A stretch of DNA of 64,000 nt from Streptomyces sp. SID12488. Lineage in GTDB: Bacteria; Actinomycetota; Actinomycetes; Streptomycetales; Streptomycetaceae. The position numbers and the translations under genes were made by a program. The DNA is taken from positions 124,001-188,000 of the forward strand of contig NZ_JAAGLT010000004.1 of NCBI RefSeq assembly GCF_010548275.1, given 5' to 3'. Position 1 is the stretch's first letter; the number at the start of each line of letters is the position of its first letter. This document shows positions 56,985-64,000 of this stretch, one piece after another. Below the pieces are notes generated by a model. The model made no database searches. It was given only the letters and a program-made list of their open reading frames with translations, and was not told the origin of the DNA.

Positions 56985-58436
56985 ATGACCGAGGTCGGTA
57001 CGGAGTCGGCGGGGGCCACAGTGGCGCGGAGCATGGCGCGCAAGCTTCCCCAGGTGCGCGGGTTCGCCCAGTGGCCGGTGGAGGGTTCGCCCAAGGAGGA
57101 GGGGAAGGCGCTGCGGCGGCAGGTTCCGCGCAGCGAGCACGCCTCCCTCGACACCGGCGCGGACGGCTCCCGTCCGGACGCCGAGGCGGCGGTCAGGGAG
57201 TCCAACCTCGGCCGTATCCCCGAGCTGACCGCGATAAGGGTGGGCAGGATGGCGGCCACCCCGTTCGCCTTCCTGCGCGGCTCGGCGGGCCTGATGGCGT
57301 ACGACCTGGCCCGTACCCCGATGACCAGGATCAGCGCCCAGATCTGCGGCGACGCGCACGCGGGCAACTTCGGGCTGTACGGGGACGCGCGTGGCGGCCT
57401 GGTCATGGATCTGAACGACTTCGACGAGACGGTGCAGGGTCCCTGGGAGTGGGATCTGAAGCGGCTCGCGGCCTCGCTGGTGCTCGCGGGCCGGGAGGTG
57501 GGCGGGGACGAGGACGTCTGCCGTAAGGCGGCGCACGGCGCGGTCGGTGCGTACCGCCGTACGATGCGGCTGCTCGCGAAGCTCTCGGTGCTGGACGCGT
57601 GGAACGCCATCGCGGACGAGGAGCTAGTCTCCCACGCGGACGCCCAGGACCTGGCCGGCACGCTGCAGCGGGTCTCCGAGAAGGCGCGGGGCAACACCAG
57701 CGGGCGCTTCGCGGCCAGGTCGACCGAGATCACCGAGGACGGCGGGCGGCGTTTCGTGGACGCGCCGCCGGTGCTGCGGGGGGTGCCGGACGAGGAGGCC
57801 GCGGTGGTGGCGGCGGCCCTGGACGAGTACGTGGGCACGCTCTCGGACGACCGCCTTCCGCTGCTGTCCCGCCACTCGGTGCACGACGTGGCGTTCCGCA
57901 TCGTCGGCACGGGGAGTGTGGGCACGCGGTCGTATGTCGTGCTGCTCCTCGACCACAAGGGCGAGTGCCTCGTCCTCCAGGTGAAGGAGGCCCGTCCCTC
58001 GGCGCTGGTCCCGCATCTGGCGACCGCCGGTTTCGACCCGGTGGAGGCGGCGGGCTCGGTGCACGAGGGGCGCCGGGTGGTGCTCGGGCAGAAGCGCATG
58101 CAGGTCGTCAGCGACAGCCTCCTCGGCTGGACCACGGTCGACGGACTGCCTTTCCAGGTACGGCAGTTCCGCAACCGCAAGGGCAGCGTCGACCCGGCCG
58201 CCCTGTCCGCCGACCAGATCGACGACTACGGCCGGATGACGGGCGCCCTCCTGGCCCGCGCCCACGCGCACAGTGCCGACCCCCGGCTGATCGCCGCCTA
58301 CTGCGGGAAGAGCGACGAGCTGGACGAGGCGGTGGCGAGGTTCGCCACCGCCTACGCCGACCGCACGGAGGCGGACCACGCGGATCTGGTGGCGGCGGTG
58401 CGGGCGGGGAGGATCGACGCGGAGATGGGCGTGTGA
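56985..58436 (+). CDS. DUF2252 domain-containing protein
   Basis: A 483-aa protein of the DUF2252 family, which has a kinase-like or aminoglycoside-phosphotransferase-like look. The motif GDAHAGNFG (about residue 123) and the acid-rich LNDFDET (about 143) resemble the phosphotransferase HGD and metal-binding motifs. I chose the ATG at 56985, preceded by GGGGGAGG; the earlier frame start at 56919 lacks one. No neighbour suggests a substrate, so function is unknown. Confidence 0.85.
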   Translation: MTEVGTESAGATVARSMARKLPQVRGFAQWPVEGSPKEEGKALRRQVPRSEHASLDTGADGSRPDAEAAVRESNLGRIPELTAIRVGRMAATPFAFLRGSAGLMAYDLARTPMTRISAQICGDAHAGNFGLYGDARGGLVMDLNDFDETVQGPWEWDLKRLAASLVLAGREVGGDEDVCRKAAHGAVGAYRRTMRLLAKLSVLDAWNAIADEELVSHADAQDLAGTLQRVSEKARGNTSGRFAARSTEITEDGGRRFVDAPPVLRGVPDEEAAVVAAALDEYVGTLSDDRLPLLSRHSVHDVAFRIVGTGSVGTRSYVVLLLDHKGECLVLQVKEARPSALVPHLATAGFDPVEAAGSVHEGRRVVLGQKRMQVVSDSLLGWTTVDGLPFQVRQFRNRKGSVDPAALSADQIDDYGRMTGALLARAHAHSADPRLIAAYCGKSDELDEAVARFATAYADRTEADHADLVAAVRAGRIDAEMGV

Positions 58437-58523
58437 CGGCTGTGGGGTCGCTTCGGGGGGTCACCTCAGGGGTCTCTTCGGTGACCCTCGGTGGGCGCGT
58501 GGGCCGTGGCCTACGCTGGGCGG

Positions 58524-59399
58524 GTGACGACCCCGGAAGCTGAGCAGTCCTCGTCCGTGCCCGAAGCCGAAGGGCCGCGGGAGCGCCCTGACGCGCAGTC
58601 GCCGTCCGGCGAGGCGGAGGGGCCTCGGCCCGAGGAGCGGTTGGAGCGGGCAGTGCGGGTCGCCGAGCAGGCGCTCATCGAGTACGAGATCGCGGTCGAG
58701 ACCTTCCGTATCGAGGTCGAGAACTTCTCCCGGCTGCACCACCAGAAGCTCGGCCCGATGTACGCCCGCCTCGACGAGCTGGACGCCGAGATCGCCGAGG
58801 CGAAGGCCGCGCGCTCCGGCGACCCCGAGGACGTTCGGGCGGCGCGGGAGGCACGGGCGCAGGTCATGCCGATGCCCGGTGTCGAGGAGCTGTTCCACGG
58901 CTGGATGGACTCGGAGGGGCTGTTCCCGGAGGCGGCGGCGATGCTCACCGAGCAGCCGGTACGGCCTCCGCAGCGGGTCCGCCCGAGCGACGAGGCCCGC
59001 AAGCTCTACCGCGAGCTGGTCCGCAAGGCCCACCCGGACCTGGCGCAGGACGAGGAGGAGCGGGCGCGGCGCGACGAGTTCATCTCGCGGGTCAACAGCG
59101 CCTACGGGCGGGGCGACGAGCCGCTGCTGCGGGAGCTGGCCGAGGAGTGGGCGGCCGGCCCGGTGCCCGCCGAGTGGAAGCCGAGCCACAGCGAGGAGCT
59201 CTACGCCCGCCTCGAATGGCTCTCCCAGCGCAAGGAGCTGCTGACGCTGGTCGCCAGTGAGCTGGAGGAGGGCGCGATCGGGGCGATGCTGAAGCTCGCT
59301 CCGGACGACCCCGACCGTCTCCTGGAGGAGATCGCCGAACAGCTGCTGGCCCAGGTCTCGCAGCGCGAGGAGGAACTCGCGGCGCTGCTCGGGCAGTGA
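58524..59399 (+). CDS. J-domain-containing protein
   Basis: A 291-aa soluble protein. A charged disordered start is followed by a helical region (about 30–90, LERAVRVAEQALIEYEIAVE). The J-domain core lies at about 165–215 with HPD in VRKAHPDLAQDEEERARRD. Helices with ERL-type repeats follow to the end. It could stimulate a DnaK ATPase; client unknown. It starts at GTG (VTTPEAEQ) in frame just after the DUF2252 region. The rhodanese gene follows 18 bp later. Confidence 0.85.
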   Translation: MTTPEAEQSSSVPEAEGPRERPDAQSPSGEAEGPRPEERLERAVRVAEQALIEYEIAVETFRIEVENFSRLHHQKLGPMYARLDELDAEIAEAKAARSGDPEDVRAAREARAQVMPMPGVEELFHGWMDSEGLFPEAAAMLTEQPVRPPQRVRPSDEARKLYRELVRKAHPDLAQDEEERARRDEFISRVNSAYGRGDEPLLRELAEEWAAGPVPAEWKPSHSEELYARLEWLSQRKELLTLVASELEEGAIGAMLKLAPDDPDRLLEEIAEQLLAQVSQREEELAALLGQ

Positions 59400-59417
59400 C
59401 CTGGGTATCGTCGGGGC

Positions 59418-59765
59418 ATGAGTTTCGGATCTGGTGTGCCCACGGTCGAGGTCGTGGACCTCAAGGACGGCGACTTCCTGCTGGACGTCCGTGAGGACGA
59501 GGAGTGGCAGGCGGGGCATGCCGCGGGGGCGTTGCACATACCCATGAGTGAGTTCGTCGCCCGCTACGGCGAGTTCACCGGTACGGCACCGCAGGACGGC
59601 CGGGTCAACGTGATCTGCCGCTCCGGCGCCCGCTCGGCCCAGGTGACGAACTACCTGGTCCAGCAGGGCATCGACGCGGTGAACGTGGCTGGCGGCATGC
59701 AGGTGTGGGAGGCGGCGGGCCGCCCGGTCGTCACCGACGAGGGTGCGCCGGGCTTCGTCGCCTGA
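59418..59765 (+). CDS. Rhodanese-like single-domain protein
   Basis: A 115-aa protein with the rhodanese fold and catalytic-loop cysteine in VNVICRSGARSAQ (about residue 60), preceded by the GHAAGALHIP motif. It would carry a persulfide sulfur; acceptor unknown. It sits closely after the J-domain gene. Confidence 0.9.
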   Translation: MSFGSGVPTVEVVDLKDGDFLLDVREDEEWQAGHAAGALHIPMSEFVARYGEFTGTAPQDGRVNVICRSGARSAQVTNYLVQQGIDAVNVAGGMQVWEAAGRPVVTDEGAPGFVA

Positions 59766-59796
59766 ACACCGGGTGCCTGGCGGCCCGTGGCCGGCT

Positions 59797-60945
59797 TCAG
59801 CCCAGCTGGTGTGCCGCGAGCAGGTCGCCCAGTGCCTCCTCGTGGGCCGCGGCCGGGCCGAGCGACAGCTCCAGGTACTTGGCCCAGGCGTGGTAGCGGT
59901 GCAGCGGGTAGTCGGTGTCGGCGCCGAAACCGCCGTGCAGGTGCTGCGCGGTCTGCACGACCCTGCGTACCCCCTCCGAGGCCCAGATCTTGGCGACGGC
60001 GACATCTCCGGAGGCGGGCAGCACACCACCGGCCCCTGTGCTGATCCGCCATGCCGCCTGCCACAGCGTGACCTCCATCGCGCGCAGGTCGATGTACCGG
60101 TCGGCGGCCTGTACGGCGACGGCCTGGAAGGTGGCCAGCGGATAGCCGAACTGCTCCCGCTTGCCGGTGTAGTCGCTGGTCATGCCCAGTACCGAGGTAC
60201 CCAGTCCGAGCGTCAGCGCGCAGGTTCCGACGGTCAGCAGATCGCGCAGCCAAGGCCAGGCACCGTCGGCGTCGAGGACGTACCGGTCCGGCAAGCGCAC
60301 GGATTCCAGGCGCAGTTCACCGAGCCGCTCACCGGCGGTGGATATCTGCTCGGCGAGTGCGAAACCGTCGAGGGGGGCGCCTTCGTGGAGGCGGGGGACA
60401 AGGGCGAGGACGGTCCGGTCGGCGCTCGTCCGCGCGGGTACGAGGACGAAGGCGGCGTTGTGCGCCCAGGGGATCGCGGTCTGGACTCCGTCGAGGACCC
60501 AGTCGTCGCCGTCCCGGCCCGCGGTCACGGCGAGTTCGGCGGGGTCGTGGCCGGTGCGGCCGTGCGCGGCGACGGTGAGCACGAGTTCGCCGGTCCCGGC
60601 CCGGCGCAGCACCTCGCTCTTCAACTCTCGGTCCCCGTACGCCTGTACGGCCGCCGCTGCCGCGCAGCTCTCCAGCAGGGGCACCCTGGCCAGCACCTTC
60701 GCGGACTCGCGCAGTACGAGGCACAGGGCGATGGCGTCGAGACCGGCCCCGCCGAACTCCTCGTCGAGCAGCAGGCTCAGCAGATCCGCGCCGGCGAGCC
60801 GCTCCCACAGGGCCCGGTCGAAGTCGTCCGCGACGGCACCCGGGACGAGTGACGGACTGGGCACTCCGTCCGGCGCGACCCCGCCGAACACCGCCCGGGC
60901 CGCCTCGACCGCCGCCTGCTGCTCCTCACTGAACCTGAAGTCCAT
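59797..60945 (-). CDS. Acyl-CoA dehydrogenase family protein
   Basis: A 382-aa flavoprotein of the FadE family, opening with the typical DFRFSEEQQAAVEAARA. It has a C-terminal FAD-binding block (QTAQHLHGGFGADTDYPLHRY). The usual catalytic Glu position is not clear to me, as in some FadE alpha/beta pair subunits used on steroid side chains. Upstream (60995–61008) is a palindrome matching the KstR cholesterol-regulon operator. It is divergent from the DUF5819 gene. Substrate likely an acyl- or steroid-CoA, inferred. Confidence 0.88.
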   Translation of the reverse strand: MDFRFSEEQQAAVEAARAVFGGVAPDGVPSPSLVPGAVADDFDRALWERLAGADLLSLLLDEEFGGAGLDAIALCLVLRESAKVLARVPLLESCAAAAAVQAYGDRELKSEVLRRAGTGELVLTVAAHGRTGHDPAELAVTAGRDGDDWVLDGVQTAIPWAHNAAFVLVPARTSADRTVLALVPRLHEGAPLDGFALAEQISTAGERLGELRLESVRLPDRYVLDADGAWPWLRDLLTVGTCALTLGLGTSVLGMTSDYTGKREQFGYPLATFQAVAVQAADRYIDLRAMEVTLWQAAWRISTGAGGVLPASGDVAVAKIWASEGVRRVVQTAQHLHGGFGADTDYPLHRYHAWAKYLELSLGPAAAHEEALGDLLAAHQLG

Positions 60946-61257
60946 GGTGCTGTCCTCTCGGGCCGGGTGCGGGGGACCTGACGGGGCGTCAAGATAGAAC
61001 AGGTTCTAGAAGAAGGGAACGGGCGGGACCGGAGGGTGCGTGGCAACGACCGATCGTTCGGTCTGCCCGAGTCGATGGTCCGGCGCAGGGCCGTAGGGTG
61101 TCAACGGCTGTGGACAACTCCGGGTCCGGCCTCCCGGGCGCTGCTCATCGGTCGTGCAGGTGTGCGAGGGGGGCTGTGCCGGGCGGGCGGCTCTGAGTAC
61201 CGTGCCGGTGCGCACGCCACGGGCGCGGTGGGACCGGGTATCGGGAGACGGGGCGGA
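60946..61257. promoter_or_regulatory. Divergent promoter region, acyl-CoA dehydrogenase / DUF5819
   Basis: 312 bp without a gene. It holds the KstR-like operator (60995–61008) and a perfect minus-strand DnaA box TTGTCCACA (61109–61117). Promoters for both directions must lie here. Confidence 0.6.
60995..61008. promoter_or_regulatory. KstR-like operator
   Basis: TAGAACAGGTTCTA, a 14-bp palindrome fitting TnnAACnnGTTnnA, the KstR (TetR-family) operator of the actinobacterial cholesterol regulon. It is 50–63 bp upstream of the acyl-CoA dehydrogenase start. Match seen; regulation inferred. Confidence 0.6.
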
Positions 61258-62037
61258 ATGGACGCGTACGAGGCAGGTCCGGACGCCGGGCACGGGCGCG
61301 ACGAGCCGGGTGAGCCCGGCGAGGCCGAGGGCTCCACCGATCCCGGGGAAGCCCCCCGCCCGGAACTGGCCGCACTTTCCCTCCCCTACCAAATCGGCGC
61401 CGCCCTCGCCGTCGCGATCGTCGCCGTCGCCGCGTGTGTTCATCTCGGCATGGTCTTTCTGCACGTCGCGCCCTCGAACACGGTCACCAAGGAGCACGCC
61501 CGGACGATCGACGACTGGATCTACCCGGAGTTCGAACAGAACTGGAAGCTCTTCGCTCCCAACCCGCTGCAGCAGAACGTCGCCGTCGAGGTCCGCGCCG
61601 ATGTCCGTACCGCGGACGGCGCCGCCCGGACCACCGGCTGGTACGACCTCTCCGCGCTGGACGGCAAGGCCATCGACGGCAATCCGGTACCGAGTCACAC
61701 CCAGCAGAACGAGCTCCGCCGGGCCTGGGACTTCCTCCTCGCCACACACGACGCCCAGAACCGTCCCTCGGGCCTGCGCGGTGCCCTCTCCGAGCAGTAC
61801 CTGCGTCGCATCGTCGTCCTGCGTCTCGACCGCCAGGAGGCGGCCGGACCGGGGGGCACGATCGACCGCGTCCAGGTCCGCTCCCGCAGCACGAACGTCC
61901 GACCGCCCGAGTGGAGCCAGGAGCAGGTGCCCGAGACGCCCACGTACCGCGTACTGTCCTGGTGGCCCGTCCCCGACGGCGAGAAGGCCGCCGAGGCGGC
62001 GGGCGCGGCCGGTGCGGCGAAGGGGGACGGCTCATGA
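61258..62037 (+). CDS. DUF5819 family protein (SdpA-like)
   Basis: A 259-aa protein. An acidic N-terminus is followed by one helix (about 42–66, IGAALAVAIVAVAACVHLGMVF). An extracytoplasmic domain with FEQNWKLFAPNPLQQNV follows, a motif shared in spirit with the SdpA family (W-x-F-F-x-x-x-P). The ATG at 61258 is preceded by GGGAGACGGGGCGG. The stop overlaps the start of the HTTM gene (ATGA). DUF5819 next to HTTM mirrors sdpAB of Bacillus, which process a toxin peptide; no peptide gene is obvious here. Confidence 0.8.
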   Translation: MDAYEAGPDAGHGRDEPGEPGEAEGSTDPGEAPRPELAALSLPYQIGAALAVAIVAVAACVHLGMVFLHVAPSNTVTKEHARTIDDWIYPEFEQNWKLFAPNPLQQNVAVEVRADVRTADGAARTTGWYDLSALDGKAIDGNPVPSHTQQNELRRAWDFLLATHDAQNRPSGLRGALSEQYLRRIVVLRLDRQEAAGPGGTIDRVQVRSRSTNVRPPEWSQEQVPETPTYRVLSWWPVPDGEKAAEAAGAAGAAKGDGS

Positions 62038-63308
62038 CCCGCCTCGTCCCCGTGGCCGCCCGTTCGCTCTCCCGGTCGGTCTCCCGTGGCATCGCCCGCG
62101 TCACCGAGACCGCCCTGGGCCCGTACCAGGCCGCCGTCGTGCGGATCGGCTTCTCGGCGACCTGGCTGCTGTTCCTGCTGCGCGAGTTCCCGCACCGGCA
62201 GGAGCTGTACGGCCCCGACGGCCCCTGGAGCTGGGATCTCGCTCAGCAGCTCATCTCGGACAACGGCGCTTTCACGGTCCTGACGTGGTCCGGCAGCCAG
62301 GTCTGGTTCGAGCTCGTCTACGCGCTCGCGGTGCTCGCCAGTCTTCTCCTCCTGCTCGGCTGGCGGACCCGCACCCTGTCCGTGCTCTTCATGGTCGGCG
62401 TGCTCTCGATCCAGAACCGCAGCATCTTCATGGGCGACGGCGGCGACAACGTCCTGCACCTGATGTCCCTCTACCTGGTGTTCACGCGCTGCGGCCAGGT
62501 GTGGTCCCTGGACGCCCGGCGGGCCCGGAAGGCACGCGCACGCGTGCCCCTCGGCGACGACCCCGCCCCCGACCGCGTGGGGCCTGTGCTCTGGGGCGTC
62601 CTCGGGGTGCTCCTCCTGGGCGGTATCGCGGCCGGCATGCTCGGCGGTGACCCGCTGGTCCCCCGGATCCTCTGGGGCATGTGGCTGGCGCAGGGCGTGT
62701 GGTGGGTCGTGGCGCGCCGTGGGCAGGGCGGCGAGCCACGGATGCTCCTGGACATCGTCGGCAACCTCGTGCACAACGCGGCCCTCTTCGTGATCATGGC
62801 CGAGGCCTGTCTGATCTACGCGACGGCCGGCTGGTACAAGATCCAGGGCTCGCGCTGGCAGGACGGCACGGCCGTCTACTACCCGCTCCACCTCGACTAC
62901 TTCTCCCCGTGGCCCGCGCTCTCCGACCTGATGTCGTCGAGCGGCACGATGGTGATGCTGGTGACGTACGGGACGGTGGCCGTGCAGGTGGCCTTCCCCT
63001 TCACGCTCTTCAACCGGCGGGTCAAGAACATCCTGCTCGCCGTGATGATGACCGAGCACGCCGTGATCGCCGTCGTCCTCGGACTGCCCTTCTTCTCCCT
63101 CGCGATGATCGCCGCGGACGCCGTGTTCCTGCCGACGTCCTTCCTGCGCCGCCTGGGCGACGGGGCGGCACGCGCGCGGGTGCGCCTTCTCGCCCGCCTG
63201 CCGGGCAACGGCGGACGCGCTGTGCCGGACGAGGAAGCCTCCGAGGCGGCCGACGGGAGCGCGGTGGACGAGACGGCGGAGCCCCCGCACGTAGGCTTCA
63301 CGGCATGA
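62034..63308 (+). CDS. HTTM domain membrane protein (SdpB/VKG carboxylase-like)
   Basis: A 424-aa polytopic protein with about eight transmembrane helices. The HTTM signature appears as VVRIGFSATWLLFLLREFPHR at the start, FMGDGGDNVLHLMSLYL, and ATAGWYKIQGSRWQDGTAVYYP. The last two are typical of HTTM/SdpB proteins, which are related to vitamin K-dependent gamma-carboxylase. The C-terminus is a short acidic tail. It overlaps both neighbours by 4 bp. Substrate unknown; a role in modifying a secreted peptide is inferred only from the family. Confidence 0.85.
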   Translation: MTRLVPVAARSLSRSVSRGIARVTETALGPYQAAVVRIGFSATWLLFLLREFPHRQELYGPDGPWSWDLAQQLISDNGAFTVLTWSGSQVWFELVYALAVLASLLLLLGWRTRTLSVLFMVGVLSIQNRSIFMGDGGDNVLHLMSLYLVFTRCGQVWSLDARRARKARARVPLGDDPAPDRVGPVLWGVLGVLLLGGIAAGMLGGDPLVPRILWGMWLAQGVWWVVARRGQGGEPRMLLDIVGNLVHNAALFVIMAEACLIYATAGWYKIQGSRWQDGTAVYYPLHLDYFSPWPALSDLMSSSGTMVMLVTYGTVAVQVAFPFTLFNRRVKNILLAVMMTEHAVIAVVLGLPFFSLAMIAADAVFLPTSFLRRLGDGAARARVRLLARLPGNGGRAVPDEEASEAADGSAVDETAEPPHVGFTA

Positions 63309-64000
63309 CGGATGCGGCGACGGGGACAGCGATCGACGCGGCGGTGGCCGACTGGCACCGGCTCGCGGGGGCTTCCGTCCTGCTCGACGGCTTCCACGCC
63401 CTCAAGCACGCCGTCCGCTTCGGCGCGCGGATCCCGGTCGCCGTGACCGCCGACCGACGGGCGACCCTGGATCTCGCCGACGAGCTGGCTCCGGACGTAC
63501 GGGACACCCTGGACGCCCTCCTGACCGAGGTCCCGGAGACGGCGTACACGGCCCTCGTGCCGCGCCCGCACCCCACCGCGGTGGCCGCCCTGGCCGTACG
63601 GCCCTCCCGCGCGGCCAACCTGGAGGTGCTCGCGCGCACGCCCCGGACCGCGCCCGTCGTCGTCCTCGACAACCCGCGCAATCTCGGCAACGCCGGGGCG
63701 GTGATCCGGCTCGCCGCCGGTTTCGGGGCGACGGGGGTCGTCATGACCGGGACGCTCGACCCCTGGCACCCCACCGTCGTACGCGGTGGGGCGGGGCTGC
63801 ACTTCGCGACCGCCGTGGAGCGGCTGACGGTGGCCGAGCTGCCGTCCGGGCCGGTGTTCGCGCTCGACGCGGAGGGCGACGACATCCGGGGGCTGAAGCT
63901 CCCGGACGACGCCGTACTCGCCTTCGGCTCCGAGCGCAGCGGGCTGTCGCCCGAACTACGCGCGCGTGCCGACCATCTGGTGTCCCTCCCGATGCGCCCG
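63305..64000 (+). CDS. TrmH/SpoU family RNA methyltransferase (3' partial)
   Basis: The window ends inside this gene; 232 codons are present and no stop is reached. An N-terminal substrate-binding part is followed by the SPOUT methylase with knot motifs DNPRNLGNAGAVIRLAAGFG (about residue 122) and FGSERSGLSPELR (about 208), then VSLPM at the window edge. It would 2'-O-methylate a ribose in tRNA or rRNA using SAM. It starts at the ATG overlapping the HTTM stop. Confidence 0.92.
   Translation, partial: MTDAATGTAIDAAVADWHRLAGASVLLDGFHALKHAVRFGARIPVAVTADRRATLDLADELAPDVRDTLDALLTEVPETAYTALVPRPHPTAVAALAVRPSRAANLEVLARTPRTAPVVVLDNPRNLGNAGAVIRLAAGFGATGVVMTGTLDPWHPTVVRGGAGLHFATAVERLTVAELPSGPVFALDAEGDDIRGLKLPDDAVLAFGSERSGLSPELRARADHLVSLPMRP

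Overview
This window is the replication-origin region of a high-GC actinobacterium, almost certainly a Streptomyces. The evidence is the gene order cca–DUF6049–murJ–pseudokinase–sigM–anti-sigma–trxB–trxA | GNAT–parB–parA–rsmG–jag–yidC–yidD–rnpA–rpmH | dnaA–oriC–dnaN–gnd–recF–DUF721–gyrB–gyrA. Further support comes from the many GTTTCACGTGAAAC parS sites, the roughly 0.9 kb oriC packed with DnaA boxes, the trio of class E sortases, and small Streptomyces markers such as DLW-39 and CrgA. From memory the order matches the S. coelicolor SCO383x–SCO389x region; I could not run an alignment.

Left arm (1–20.8 kb): the tRNA CCA-adding enzyme and a MurJ cassette (DUF6049 membrane protein, lipid II flippase, separate pseudokinase). 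Next come SigM with its zinc anti-sigma factor, and the thioredoxin pair behind an exact SigR-type promoter. Then come the chromosome segregation genes parAB and the rRNA methylase RsmG. The membrane-insertion/RNase P cluster (jag, yidC, yidD, rnpA, rpmH) follows, reading away from dnaA. Seven perfect parS sites lie between 85 and 14,869.

Centre (18.9–31.7 kb): dnaA, oriC (about 18 DnaA boxes in both orientations), dnaN, gnd, recF, a DUF721 protein, gyrB, gyrA and a DUF3566 membrane protein, all rightward.

Right side (31.8–47.9 kb): tRNA-Ile(GAT), small secreted or membrane proteins, a tail-anchored Ser/Thr kinase, an XRE-type regulator, tRNA-Ala(TGC), a GtrA-like protein, two parS sites, a cyclophilin, a zinc-ribbon rhomboid protease, CrgA, DUF881, three class E sortases interleaved with a pabA/trpG-type amidotransferase, and one accessory-looking gene (HTH domain plus Mrr-like nuclease) next to pknB.

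PknB–cell-wall block (48–56.2 kb, leftward): fhaA, fhaB, pstP, an FtsW/RodA-family SEDS protein, pbpA and pknB. Together with CrgA, MurJ and the pseudokinase this is the actinobacterial phospho-control circuit of envelope growth and division. The right edge holds tRNA-Leu(CAG), DUF2252, a J-domain protein, a rhodanese, an acyl-CoA dehydrogenase with a KstR-like operator, a DUF5819/HTTM pair that recalls SdpA/SdpB, and a SpoU methyltransferase cut by the window end.

This is mostly conserved core chromosome. The least ordinary items are a DnaA-box inverted repeat away from oriC (41.48–41.70 kb), the HTH–Mrr nuclease gene, parS sites built into hairpins or coding linkers, the KstR-like operator and the SdpAB-like pair. 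I saw no insertion sequence, CRISPR array, rRNA gene or prophage.
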